The notes under the pieces were generated by a model, which saw only the letters and a program-made list of their open reading frames with translations, was not told where the DNA came from and did not search any database. Shown here piece after piece: positions 1 through 6,681 of a DNA stretch of 12,702 nt. Source of the stretch: JAGOPO01 sp038065515. Lineage in GTDB: Bacteria; Patescibacteriota; Minisyncoccia; 2-02-FULL-40-12; GWA2-44-9. The first letter of the stretch is position 1; each line of letters opens with the position of its first letter. Both the position numbers and the translations under genes were made by a program. Where the stretch lies: the NCBI GenBank assembly GCA_038065515.1, contig JBBTQV010000052.1, positions 1 through 12,702 of the forward strand. Direction: 5' to 3'.

Positions 1-278
1 TACGCGAAGAACGGCCGCTTGATCGCGGTAAATTTATCAAATGGCTCACTGAACTTGTCGCGATGGAGGGCGGTGATCTTCTGCGCTACAAAGGGATTCT
101 TTCGTTCGAAGGCATCGCCAACCGTAGTATTCTGCAGGGCGTGCACATGATAAAAGAACTTGAAGACGCGGGCCCGTGGCCCGACGGCGTACCGCCGGCG
201 ACCGAGCTGGTGTTCATCGGCCGCCGCCTCATGGACGATGTCATCCGCGAAGGCGTTCGCAATTGCGTCGCCCGGTAG
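1..278 (+). CDS. CobW/P47K-family GTPase, C-terminal fragment (gene begins outside window)
   Basis: The reading frame is open from the window edge to a TAG at 276-278, so only about 91 C-terminal residues are seen. They match the CobW C-terminal domain: a block LLRYKGIL near the start, then RSILQGVHM, the PWPDGVPP turn, and the closing ELVFIGRRLMDDVIREGV with a Cys five residues from the end. In this family the N-terminal GTPase half (Walker A, GCxCC metal motif, Walker B) loads or delivers metals such as zinc or cobalt; that half lies upstream and cannot be checked. An ATG at 63 is internal to the domain and is not a credible start. The stop codon lies against the -10 box of the next gene, so the two genes are probably transcribed separately. 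The family call is firm; the metal and exact subfamily are unknown. Confidence 0.85.
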   Translation, partial: REERPLDRGKFIKWLTELVAMEGGDLLRYKGILSFEGIANRSILQGVHMIKELEDAGPWPDGVPPATELVFIGRRLMDDVIREGVRNCVAR

Positions 279-284
279 TATAAT
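256..284 (+). promoter_or_regulatory. Sigma70-type promoter, leaderless geometry, for the winged-helix gene
   Basis: A perfect TATAAT lies at 279-284, directly after the stop of the CobW gene. A weak -35 (TTCGCA, 256-261, four of six consensus bases) sits 17 bp upstream, inside that gene. Only 6 nt separate the -10 from the ATG at 291, so the expected start of transcription falls on or beside the A of the start codon. No Shine-Dalgarno is present. Confidence 0.6.
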
Positions 285-290
285 GAATAT

Positions 291-593
291 ATGCAGATGG
301 TATTGCCATTTCTATTTGGAATTCTTTTAGGAGTATTGGTGACCTGGTGGTTGCTTTCGATGGCGCACCGAAACACGCTTCGCAGGTATCATGCAGATGG
401 TCAGTATGAGCCCACTCGGCGCGCAGTGGTCCGTCATTTCCGTGCGCACGGGACGCTCAATCTTACGCAACTCGAGCATATGATGGACATTGGCGGTACG
501 ACCGCGCTGCGGTATCTCGATCAAATGGTGGAGGAAGGATTGCTCGCACAGCAAGGACATCGCGGCGCCGATGCATTTTATACGCTGAAGTGA
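291..593 (+). CDS. Small membrane-anchored winged-helix protein
   Basis: This is a 100-residue protein. Residues 3-23 form one hydrophobic helix (VLPFLFGILLGVLVTWWLL). A basic linker follows (about 25-45). The rest, about 45-100, reads as a winged helix: a first helix with TRRAVVRHF, then LNLTQLEHMM, a recognition-helix pattern TTALRYLDQMVEEGLL, and a wing ending AFYTLK. The fold suggests DNA binding close to the membrane, or a protein-interaction winged helix as in some replication and segregation factors. The ATG at 291 is favoured because TATAAT lies 6 nt before it; the ATG at 297 is the alternative. The gene precedes fic by 35 nt, but fic has its own strong ribosome site. The specific function is not recognised. 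Confidence 0.7.
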   Translation: MQMVLPFLFGILLGVLVTWWLLSMAHRNTLRRYHADGQYEPTRRAVVRHFRAHGTLNLTQLEHMMDIGGTTALRYLDQMVEEGLLAQQGHRGADAFYTLK

Positions 594-628
594 TAGGATA
601 GTTTCAGCACTTCAAAATAGGAGGAACC

Positions 629-1273
629 ATGGACAGTCGAGAGATTGCTTTTTTGATGCGGTTTATTGAGGAGTCCGAGGCCATCGAAAGCATCAGGAAT
701 GCTCCGGGAGCTGTCGCTTGGCAATTAGATGAAGAGCATAATCCGCAACGCATCGGTCATGCGGGTGCGCTTCTGCGGATGTGGGACTACGCGACGGTTA
801 CGCGTATGGCGCTGACCGAACGCATGGTCAAAGAGGTTCAACAGCTCATTACCGAGGAACAGCATCTGAAGGGAGAGCGAGTCCTTCCAGCTCATCTGCG
901 CGGACAGTGGCGTGATTGCGAGATGATGGTTGGTAGCCGATTTGGTGAGGCCGCTCGCTTCGTCCCAACGGTCATGCGCCACCTCATCGATGATGTGTGC
1001 CAATGGCAGGAGCGGTACCGCAGCGACCATTCGGCTACCGAGGCAGTGCGCTTCATCGCTCGGTTTCACTGGCAGTATGAATTGGTACACCCGTTTGTCG
1101 ATGGCAACGGCCGCAGCGGTCGCGCCCTCGTGTACTACTTGTACCGCTGGGCCGGACTGGAACCGTTCGTGTTTACCCACGAAGACCGATGCGTGACCTA
1201 TTATTCGTGCTTCAACGAACAGGGGCCCGACTGGATGGAGTGGTACTTCCTTGCGCGGACACAATTGGGGTGA
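629..1273 (+). CDS. Fic-domain protein adenylyltransferase (AMPylator)
   Basis: This 214-residue protein is a Fic/DOC-fold enzyme expected to transfer AMP from ATP to hydroxyl side chains of a target protein. The complete catalytic motif HPFVDGNGRSGR is at 154-165, with catalytic His154, metal ligand Asp158 and the anion-binding GNGRxxR. Upstream, about 90-113 reads as the usual Fic flap region (LRGQWRDCEMMVGSRF, then a FVPT). An inhibitory-helix-like segment SEAIES is at 16-21, resembling the (S/T)xxxE(G/N) motif of N-terminally self-inhibited Fic proteins; Glu20 would be the inhibitory residue, but the last position is Ser. The start is set by AGGAGG at 619-624, 4 nt before ATG. No antitoxin gene is adjacent, which fits intramolecular inhibition. 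The target is unknown; a housekeeping or host/stress role cannot be told from sequence. Confidence 0.9.
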   Translation: MDSREIAFLMRFIEESEAIESIRNAPGAVAWQLDEEHNPQRIGHAGALLRMWDYATVTRMALTERMVKEVQQLITEEQHLKGERVLPAHLRGQWRDCEMMVGSRFGEAARFVPTVMRHLIDDVCQWQERYRSDHSATEAVRFIARFHWQYELVHPFVDGNGRSGRALVYYLYRWAGLEPFVFTHEDRCVTYYSCFNEQGPDWMEWYFLARTQLG

Positions 1274-1311
1274 TGGCCGGTTCGATTTTTAGGTAGAGCA
1301 AAGGAGAGGGT

Positions 1312-2151
1312 ATGGATAATCCGGCGAAGGGTAGGTTCAGGCCCGGTATCGGGCTGGTGATCGTGCTGTTGCATGCCATCGCCATCACTGCCGTATTCAT
1401 CATTCAGGATGTCAGCGGAATGGCGTTGGTGGTGGCCGGCATCTTGTATGCGATCAGCTCATTGGGCATTACGGTCGGTTATCACCGCTACTTTACGCAC
1501 GGAGCGTTTCAGTGCGGTGAAGGCGTCAAATATGTTCTGGCTTTTGCCGGGGCGTTGGCCGCTGAAGGGCCGCTGGATAAGTGGTGTTCCGACCACCGTC
1601 AGCATCACCGGTTTACCGACGGCGAGTACGATCCGCACTCACCGTATGCGTACCGTCAGCCATTAGGTTTTCTGTGGGCCCATGTGGGGTGGCTTTTCTG
1701 GGAGACGGCCCGTCCCGATAGTTACCACCCCTCGACCCCCGCACAGGATGAGGCGGTTGTCGCATGGCAGGCCCGCTGGTACTGGTACATCGTTGTGCTC
1801 GGGTTCCTTATCCCTGCATTACTTGCGGGATGGACCGGACTGCTGTTGGCGGGATTCATTCGCATCGTCGCGCATCTGCATGTTACTTGGATGGTCAACT
1901 CGGTTTGTCACATGTGGGGCGCGCGTCCGATGGGACTCGATGGCGTAGTCTGGAAGAACGACAAGTCGCGTAACAACCTGCTTGTCGCCATGTTGAGTAT
2001 GGGTGAGGGGTGGCACGGCAATCATCATGTGAAGCCCAATTCCGCGGAGCTGGGATACCGGTGGTACCAGTGGGACCCCGGTAAATGGCTCATCAATGTG
2101 ATGGAGTTGGTGCGACTGGTTTGGGATGTGCGGCGTTTCTCCCGCGCATGA
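1312..2151 (+). CDS. Membrane fatty acid desaturase (acyl-CoA delta-9-desaturase type)
   Basis: This is a 279-residue integral membrane di-iron enzyme that would insert a cis double bond into fatty acyl chains, adjusting membrane fluidity. All three histidine boxes of the family are present: H58RYFTH63, H95RQHH99 and H235GNHH239. The extra conserved histidines also fit (DPHSP at 107-111 and NSVCH at 196-200). Hydrophobic segments occur at about 12-31, 37-54, 72-85, 118-130 and 157-182. The length is slightly short for the family, but the protein looks complete. AAGGAG at 1301-1306, 5 nt before ATG, sets the start. The gene follows fic by 38 nt and ends at a strong terminator. The electron donor is not encoded nearby. 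Substrate form (CoA, ACP or lipid-bound) cannot be inferred. Confidence 0.93.
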   Translation: MDNPAKGRFRPGIGLVIVLLHAIAITAVFIIQDVSGMALVVAGILYAISSLGITVGYHRYFTHGAFQCGEGVKYVLAFAGALAAEGPLDKWCSDHRQHHRFTDGEYDPHSPYAYRQPLGFLWAHVGWLFWETARPDSYHPSTPAQDEAVVAWQARWYWYIVVLGFLIPALLAGWTGLLLAGFIRIVAHLHVTWMVNSVCHMWGARPMGLDGVVWKNDKSRNNLLVAMLSMGEGWHGNHHVKPNSAELGYRWYQWDPGKWLINVMELVRLVWDVRRFSRA

Positions 2152-2156
2152 CTCAC

Positions 2157-2186
2157 GGAGTGGTCCCCACAGACCACTCCTTTTTT
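2157..2186 (+). terminator. Strong intrinsic terminator after the desaturase gene
   Basis: A perfect 9-bp stem, GGAGTGGTC (2157-2165) with GACCACTCC (2172-2180), closes a 6-nt loop and is followed by six T (2181-2186). It begins 6 nt after the desaturase stop and ends the first transcription block. Confidence 0.95.
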
Positions 2187-2199
2187 GTGGATATGTTTG

Positions 2200-2228
2200 T
2201 TGTCAGAGAGGATGCGCTTTGGTATACA
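2200..2228 (+). promoter_or_regulatory. Sigma70-type promoter with extended -10, leaderless geometry
   Basis: TTGTCA (2200-2205, five of six consensus bases), a 17-bp spacer and TATACA (2223-2228), with a TGG just before the -10 (extended -10). It follows the terminator at 2157-2186. The -10 ends exactly 6 nt before ATG 2235, so transcription should start at about the start codon. Confidence 0.72.
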
Positions 2229-2234
2229 TGAATA

Positions 2235-2534
2235 ATGACAAACGAAAACCCGCCATTCGACCCTGAAAAGACGAATCCGTATATTCCCCCGCAGGAGCTT
2301 GAGCGGTACAAAACGCAGAAATTCAAAATCGCCGATTTGAAGCGCGAAATAGTAAAACAGATTGCCGATGTCGATCCCGATTTAATAAATGTAGTCGCCG
2401 AGCTTCCCGGCGGAATCAAGCTGCACAATCTGAAGTTCAGGCTGGATTTGTCGTTAAGCGGGACGGATGAAAATGGCGTTGATTTCAGCGTGCCATTTGA
2501 CGGATTGGACGATGTTACACTGCGGCCGAAGTAG
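2235..2534 (+). CDS. Hypothetical small soluble protein
   Basis: This 99-residue protein has a Pro- and Asn-rich start (about 1-20), a charged helical middle (about 22-48, ELERYKTQKFKIADLKREIV) and a C-terminal part of alternating hydrophobic residues (about 50-97) that looks like beta strands. It has no signal peptide, membrane helix, Cys or recognised motif. It is mildly acidic overall. The gene has its own well-formed promoter, and its ATG is placed 6 nt after the -10 box with no Shine-Dalgarno. It lies between a terminator and the dnaG leader, so it is probably monocistronic or only loosely linked to dnaG. I do not recognise the family. Reality as a gene rests on the promoter fit and a frame filling an otherwise empty interval. 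Confidence 0.65.
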   Translation: MTNENPPFDPEKTNPYIPPQELERYKTQKFKIADLKREIVKQIADVDPDLINVVAELPGGIKLHNLKFRLDLSLSGTDENGVDFSVPFDGLDDVTLRPK

Positions 2535-2537
2535 TCC

Positions 2538-2566
2538 TTGCAGGGTGGATAACTCCGTGGTACTAT
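2538..2566 (+). promoter_or_regulatory. Possible promoter for the dnaG-rpoD operon
   Basis: A TGG followed by TACTAT (2561-2566) resembles an extended -10. TTGCAG (2538-2543) sits 17 bp upstream but matches only the TTG of the consensus -35. If used, it would give a leader of about 130 nt ahead of dnaG. No better candidate was seen in 2535-2705. Confidence 0.4.
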
Positions 2567-2583
2567 TGGCACATCAAATATTA

Positions 2584-2621
2584 CCGCCTATTGGCGGCTT
2601 TGCGGCATGATATACGGCCGC
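2584..2621 (+). other. Two consecutive small hairpins in the dnaG leader
   Basis: CCGCC/GGCGG (2584-2597, 4-nt loop) is followed by GCGGC/GCCGC (2602-2621, 10-nt loop). Neither has a U-tract beyond three T, so they are not convincing terminators. They could be leader structure or a weak attenuator. The GGCGG arm of the first could also pair with other GC-rich pieces here. Confidence 0.35.
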
Positions 2622-2661
2622 TTCTGTCTTCTCGGTTCGGGTGAGTATCGGAATCTAATCG

Positions 2662-2703
2662 CTTCTTCCTAATGGCTACTAGCTAGTCGCTGATAGCTTC
2701 TGC
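2662..2703. repeat. Degenerate 7-bp tandem repeat just before dnaG
   Basis: Six consecutive 7-nt units each begin with CT; four of them read CTAATGG, CTACTAG, CTAGTCG and CTGATAG, running from 2669 to 2696. The array occupies the place where a ribosome binding site for dnaG would be expected and ends 2 nt before its ATG. It resembles the period-7 arrays inside dnaG in period, but not in base composition. Confidence 0.55.
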
Positions 2704-2705
2704 GC

Positions 2706-4529
2706 ATGAGCGATACTGTCGAACAAATCAAATCCCGCCTCGATATCGTTGATGTCGTCTCCGGGTATGTGAAGGTTCAGAAAGCGGGCGCGAACTATAA
2801 GGCTCGTTGCCCGTTCCATAACGAGAAAACCCCGTCTTTTCACCTGTCGCCGGAACGCCAATCCTGGCACTGCTTCGGCTGTAACAAGGGGGGAGACATG
2901 TTTTCGTTCGTGCAGGAAATCGAGGGCATCGATTTCGTCGAGGCCCTGCGCATTCTAGCCGGCAAAGCCGGCGTACAGATGCAACAGCGCAGGCCCGAAG
3001 ACGAGAAAATCACGAGTCAACGGCAGGCTCTGCTTGCGGTTGCGGAATTATCTGCAAAGTTTTTTGAAAAGCAATTATGGAACAGCAATGCGGGAGCGAA
3101 GGCTCTGGCATATCTGCGGGAGCGCGGTATGACCGACGACACCATTCGCGCATGGCATCTGGGGTGGGCGCCGAACGATTGGCGTGCACTGACCGGATTT
3201 CTCACCGAACAAAACCATCAACCTGCATCTATCGTGGGTGCGGGAATGGCTGTTCAGAAAAAACCTACAACCTACAACCTACAAGCTACAAGCTCGATCT
3301 ACGACCGTTTCCGCAGTCGCATCATGTTTCCGATTTGCGACGCTAACGGGCAGGTCATCGGTTTCACGGGGCGCGTATTCGGAGCCGAAGTTGCTGTAGA
3401 CGGTGAACCGCTGGCGAAATATGTGAACACTCCGCAGACGGCTATCTACGACAAAGGCCGCGTTCTCTACGGACTCGACAAAGCAAAGGGAGAAATGCGT
3501 TCAAAAGATGCATGCCTGCTCGTGGAAGGCAATGTGGATGCGGTGATGTCATGGCAGGCGGGAGCGCGGCATGCGGTTGCCACTTCCGGCACGGCCCTTA
3601 CGCCGCATCAGTTGCGCATGCTCGGACGCTACAGCGCGAATCTCGATTTCTGTTTTGACACCGACGAGGCGGGCAAGACCGCAACGCGCCGCGGCATCGG
3701 TCTTGCATTGGCGCAGAGCTTCAATGTGCGCATCCTGACCATTCAAGACCGCGAGTGTAAAGACCCTGCCGACTATGTGCAGAAATACGGAGTGCGGTGG
3801 AACGAAGTCGTCGCCTCTTCAAAACCGGCACTGCAGTTTTACTACGATGAAGCGGTCGCCTCGTTCAATCCCGCATCTGTACAGGCCAAGAAATTCGTCA
3901 TCGCCTCGCTTGGGCCTCTCATCCGGCGGCTTACCAGTCGTGTGGAGCAGGGGCACTGGGTCGGGCAACTGGCAACGCTTCTGCGTGCCGACCAGCGCGC
4001 GGTGGAAGCGGATATCGCTACGGTCAAAGATGATATTGCCGGATACGATAGGCAGGCAGATGAAGAAACGACCAACGACAAACAACAAACGACAAGCCCC
4101 GAGCCGCTGGACACCACTTCGCAGGAATTGCTGGCACTGATGGTGCGGCAGCCGTCGTTGGCAGCGCAACTGACCGAATACGCCGACCAGCTCGATGCCC
4201 GTGTTGCCGCAGTCGTCGTCGACCCTGCGATGCTGGAGAAGACCTATGACGGGGAGCATCGGCATCTCATCGATGTAGCCGTTATCAGGGCCAACGAGCT
4301 CTGGCAAGAGTACACCCCCGAACAGCTCGAAGTTCACATGGCCACGCTGGTGAACCGCATACGCGAACGACGCGTACGGGTGCTACGGGCGGGCGTAGAA
4401 CTGGAAATCCGCCAGGCCGATGCGGCCAAAGACGCTCCCCGGTTGCAGGAACTGGTGGCAAAATTTCAAGACTATACGACACAATTGAATCAACTGCAGA
4501 ATATTCAATCACCAATCAACCCATCATGA
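2706..4529 (+). CDS. dnaG: DNA primase DnaG
   Basis: This 607-residue primase makes the RNA primers for replication and works with the replicative helicase. The order is standard. The N-terminal CHC2 zinc finger has C35PFH38 and C56FGC59. The catalytic core contains YDRFRSRIMFPI (199-210) and GFTGR (219-223). The TOPRIM block has LLVEGNVDAV (Glu275 or thereabouts) and the metal-binding FDTDEAG (317-323), with KDPADYV after it. The C-terminal helicase-interaction region runs from about 470. The start MSDTVEQIKSRLDIVDVV is the canonical DnaG N-terminus, although no Shine-Dalgarno precedes it. Two period-7 repeats lie in frame in a loop (186-197) and in the inter-domain linker (about 454-463). 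The TGA stop overlaps the rpoD ATG by 4 nt, indicating translational coupling. Confidence 0.97.
   Translation: MSDTVEQIKSRLDIVDVVSGYVKVQKAGANYKARCPFHNEKTPSFHLSPERQSWHCFGCNKGGDMFSFVQEIEGIDFVEALRILAGKAGVQMQQRRPEDEKITSQRQALLAVAELSAKFFEKQLWNSNAGAKALAYLRERGMTDDTIRAWHLGWAPNDWRALTGFLTEQNHQPASIVGAGMAVQKKPTTYNLQATSSIYDRFRSRIMFPICDANGQVIGFTGRVFGAEVAVDGEPLAKYVNTPQTAIYDKGRVLYGLDKAKGEMRSKDACLLVEGNVDAVMSWQAGARHAVATSGTALTPHQLRMLGRYSANLDFCFDTDEAGKTATRRGIGLALAQSFNVRILTIQDRECKDPADYVQKYGVRWNEVVASSKPALQFYYDEAVASFNPASVQAKKFVIASLGPLIRRLTSRVEQGHWVGQLATLLRADQRAVEADIATVKDDIAGYDRQADEETTNDKQQTTSPEPLDTTSQELLALMVRQPSLAAQLTEYADQLDARVAAVVVDPAMLEKTYDGEHRHLIDVAVIRANELWQEYTPEQLEVHMATLVNRIRERRVRVLRAGVELEIRQADAAKDAPRLQELVAKFQDYTTQLNQLQNIQSPINPS
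3262..3296. repeat. Five-unit 7-bp tandem repeat inside dnaG
   Basis: AACCTAC is repeated three times without change (3262-3282), then AAGCTAC and AAGCTCG follow. It encodes DnaG residues about 186-197, a Thr/Gln/Ser-rich stretch between the AGMAV segment and YDRFR, where other primases have a short variable loop. The reading frame stays open. Confidence 0.85.
4067..4094. repeat. Four-unit 7-bp tandem repeat inside dnaG
   Basis: The units are AACGACC, AACGACA, AACAACA and AACGACA. They encode the TTNDKQQTT stretch (about residues 455-463) in the linker between the primase core and the helicase-binding domain. Same period and same AAC start as the array at 3262-3296. Confidence 0.8.
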
Positions 4530-5812
4530 AGAAGAAAAAAATAAAGCGAAAGAAAGCGGCGGCAAAGAAGAAGTTCAGGAAACCGGTCCGCCACAAGGCG
4601 GCCAAGAGAAAGCCGGTCAAAAAGGCAAAAAGAATCAAGAAGGCGAAAAGACCGTTGAAGCGCAAGTCGGTGCGCAAGTCGGTAAAGAAAAAGAAACCCG
4701 TAAAGAAAGCTGCGGCGCCTTCGCGTGCAGCAAAGCAGCTCCCCATGTCGGAAGCGGCGATTCAGGCGCTCATCGAGAAAGGCCGTGCGCGCGGTTTTGT
4801 GACACACGCGGAAATGCTTGCGACATTTCCGAATATCGAAAAAGACATCACCGGGCTGGAAACGCTGTACGAACGCCTCGAGGGCATGAGCATCAATGTC
4901 ATCGAGTCCAGCCGCGTATTTGATGAAAAAGAAGCGAAAGTCTACGAGGAGAAAAAGCGTATCGAAACGGAATTCGATGATTCTGCGAGTGACAATGTGC
5001 AGATGTACCTCAAAGAAATTGGCAGGTACCCGCTGCTCAACGGCGAAGAGGAAATCGAGCTTGCAAAACGCATTGAGCATAACGACGAGGCGGCCCGCTC
5101 CAAGCTCGCGGTGTCCAACCTGCGCCTTGTGGTGTCTATCGCCAAAAAGTATGTCGGCCGTTCGGCGAATCTTTCGCTGTTGGACCTTATCCAGGAAGGA
5201 AATATCGGCTTGTTCAAAGCTGTGGAGAAATTCGATTACAAGAAGGGTTACAAGTTTTCCACCTACGCGACTTGGTGGATTCGTCAGGCCATTACTCGCG
5301 CGCTCGCGGATCAGGGCCGCACCATCCGTATTCCCGTGCACATGGTGGAGACCATCAACAAGTATCAGCAGGTGGTCCGCCGATTGGTCCAGGATCTCGG
5401 CCGCGACCCGTTACCCGAAGAAACTGCCGCAGAGATGGGCATCGGTGTGGATAAAATCCGCCACATTATCAAAATCAGTCAGGACACCGTCTCACTGGAG
5501 GCACCGGTGGGCGAGGATGACGACGACAGCTCGCTGGCGAATTTTGTGCCGGATGAAGACACCATTTCGCCTGCTGTGAGCGCGCAACGGAAAATCCTGA
5601 AGCAGTACATCAACGAAATCGTTGCCGACCTGACGCCGCGCGAGCAGAAGATCCTGGATATGCGGTTCGGTCTCACCGATGGCGTTACGCACACACTTGA
5701 AGAAGTGGGCCGCGTGTTCTCGGTGACCCGTGAGCGCATCCGCCAGATTGAAGCGAAAGCTCTGGACAAAATCCGCCAGCACACGAAGGTAGAAAAGCTC
5801 AAGAACTACTAG
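4526..5812 (+). CDS. rpoD: Primary sigma factor RpoD/SigA with lysine-rich N-terminal extension
   Basis: This 428-residue housekeeping sigma factor directs RNA polymerase to -35/-10 promoters. Residues 1-72 are an extremely basic Lys/Arg/Ala/Pro tail resembling histone H1 tails. A region 1.1-like segment follows (about 76-128), then region 1.2 (DNVQMYLKEIGRYPLL, 157-171), region 2 with SNLRLVVSIAKKYVGR and YKFSTYATWWIRQAITRAL (promoter melting and -10 recognition, 197-260), region 3 (about 272-345) and region 4 with LTPREQKILDMRFGL and the helix-turn-helix TLEEVGRVFSVTRERIRQIEAKAL (-35 recognition, 369-413). The ATG overlaps the dnaG stop (ATGA), as in a macromolecular-synthesis operon. Promoters seen in this window (TTGNNN-N17-TATANT types) agree with such a sigma factor. 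Confidence 0.97.
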   Translation: MKKKKIKRKKAAAKKKFRKPVRHKAAKRKPVKKAKRIKKAKRPLKRKSVRKSVKKKKPVKKAAAPSRAAKQLPMSEAAIQALIEKGRARGFVTHAEMLATFPNIEKDITGLETLYERLEGMSINVIESSRVFDEKEAKVYEEKKRIETEFDDSASDNVQMYLKEIGRYPLLNGEEEIELAKRIEHNDEAARSKLAVSNLRLVVSIAKKYVGRSANLSLLDLIQEGNIGLFKAVEKFDYKKGYKFSTYATWWIRQAITRALADQGRTIRIPVHMVETINKYQQVVRRLVQDLGRDPLPEETAAEMGIGVDKIRHIIKISQDTVSLEAPVGEDDDDSSLANFVPDEDTISPAVSAQRKILKQYINEIVADLTPREQKILDMRFGLTDGVTHTLEEVGRVFSVTRERIRQIEAKALDKIRQHTKVEKLKNY

Positions 5813-5816
5813 CACA

Positions 5817-6422
5817 ATGGATGACGATGCACCCCGTCTGGAAACGGAAGGACAAATAAAAAAGCTGGAGGATGAAATCGAGCGGCTCCGCCATCTCGTC
5901 TACTTCGACGAGTTGACCGGCGTTTTGAATCGGCGTGGCTTCCTGCACGGAGCTGATGCGGAGTTCCGTCTCGTCTCATCTGGTACGAGCACGATTGAGC
6001 GACGGGTCGGCGTGCAAATACCGTTCGCCATTGTGTTCTGTGATTTGGATAATTTTAAAGAGCTCAACGACACGCATGGGCATGCAGTTGGAGACGAAGC
6101 GCTGAAATTATGTGCGCAGATTTTCTCTCATAGCTTGCGCCAAGGCGATATGATTGGACGATGGGGAGGCGAGGAGTTTGTCATTGCGCTTGCGGGCGTC
6201 GGCGCTACCAATGCGGAGCGCATTGCAGAGAAGTTGCGGGCAAATCTTGAAAAGGCGCAGTTAGTATGGGAGGGGGTACACATCGCAATGTCCGGTAGTT
6301 TCGGTGTCGCTTTGTGCCACAACGGCGATACATTGCACGACATCATCGCTCGGGCTGATCGTGCGATGTATGAGGCAAAAAAGTCTGGTAAGAACCGCGT
6401 GGTCGTTTCTCCGGAACGCTAG
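5817..6422 (+). CDS. Diguanylate cyclase (GGDEF domain only)
   Basis: This 201-residue protein would join two GTP into the second messenger c-di-GMP. A short charged helix (about 10-28) leads into the domain start DELTGVLNRRGF (31-42). The metal-binding CDLDNFKELNDTHGHAVGDEAL follows (75-96). The active-site loop is GGEEF (117-121), an accepted active variant. RQGD at 108-111, five residues before it, fits the RxxD inhibitory product site. The C-terminal SGSFGVAL and ADRAMYEAKKSGKNRV complete the domain. There is no sensor or membrane segment, and the loop between the first helix and the Asp motif is about ten residues longer than usual. The ATG lies 4 nt after the rpoD stop, so it is almost certainly co-transcribed. 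Its stop overlaps the stop of the opposing gene through CTAG. Confidence 0.93.
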   Translation: MDDDAPRLETEGQIKKLEDEIERLRHLVYFDELTGVLNRRGFLHGADAEFRLVSSGTSTIERRVGVQIPFAIVFCDLDNFKELNDTHGHAVGDEALKLCAQIFSHSLRQGDMIGRWGGEEFVIALAGVGATNAERIAEKLRANLEKAQLVWEGVHIAMSGSFGVALCHNGDTLHDIIARADRAMYEAKKSGKNRVVVSPER

Positions 6423-6640
6423 AGCTTGCGCAATTCAGATAGATCGCGGTCGGGGATATAGAGGACGAGGAATCCAAGGACGACCCCACCTACGACGGAT
6501 ATCCAGTGGGTGCCGCCGAGGAATGTCTTGTCGAGCCACTCAAGCGCATACCAGATGCCGCGCCACACAAGCACCACACCCAACACAATCATGAAGCTGG
6601 AAGTAAAATACCGAATACCACGGTGATGATGTCGGGGCAT
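6419..6640 (-). CDS. Small membrane protein with two transmembrane helices
   Basis: This is a 73-residue protein. A His/Arg-rich start (MPRHHHRGIRY) precedes helix one (about 12-34, FTSSFMIVLGVVLVWRGIWYALEWL) and helix two (about 46-62, WISVVGGVVLGFLVLYI), and a charged tail ends it. Both ends would face the cytoplasm by the positive-inside rule. No family is recognised; a Gly/Val-rich pair of helices is common in many unrelated small membrane proteins. It lies downstream of tdk but beyond the tdk terminator, with its own TATACT 11 nt before the ATG and no Shine-Dalgarno. Its TAG shares the palindrome CTAG with the stop of the convergent GGDEF gene, giving a 4-nt tail overlap. Confidence 0.7.
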   Translation of the reverse strand: MPRHHHRGIRYFTSSFMIVLGVVLVWRGIWYALEWLDKTFLGGTHWISVVGGVVLGFLVLYIPDRDLSELRKL

Positions 6641-6651
6641 AATATATTAAT

Positions 6652-6681
6652 AGTATACCACGAAAGAAAAGCGGCCCTCAA
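6652..6681 (-). promoter_or_regulatory. Promoter for the small membrane protein, overlapping the tdk terminator
   Basis: Read on the minus strand: TTGAGG (6681-6676), an 18-bp spacer and TATACT (6657-6652) preceded by TGG (extended -10). Transcription would begin about 5 nt before the ATG at 6640. The -35 lies inside the terminator stem of tdk. A second -10-like TATTAA (6652-6647) stands 6 nt before the ATG. Confidence 0.55.

Noticed and set aside
4505..5341. Long minus-strand open frame opposite rpoD
   Set aside because: It is the mirror of rpoD codon bias (Lys-rich sense gives Phe/Leu-rich antisense) and has no start signals.
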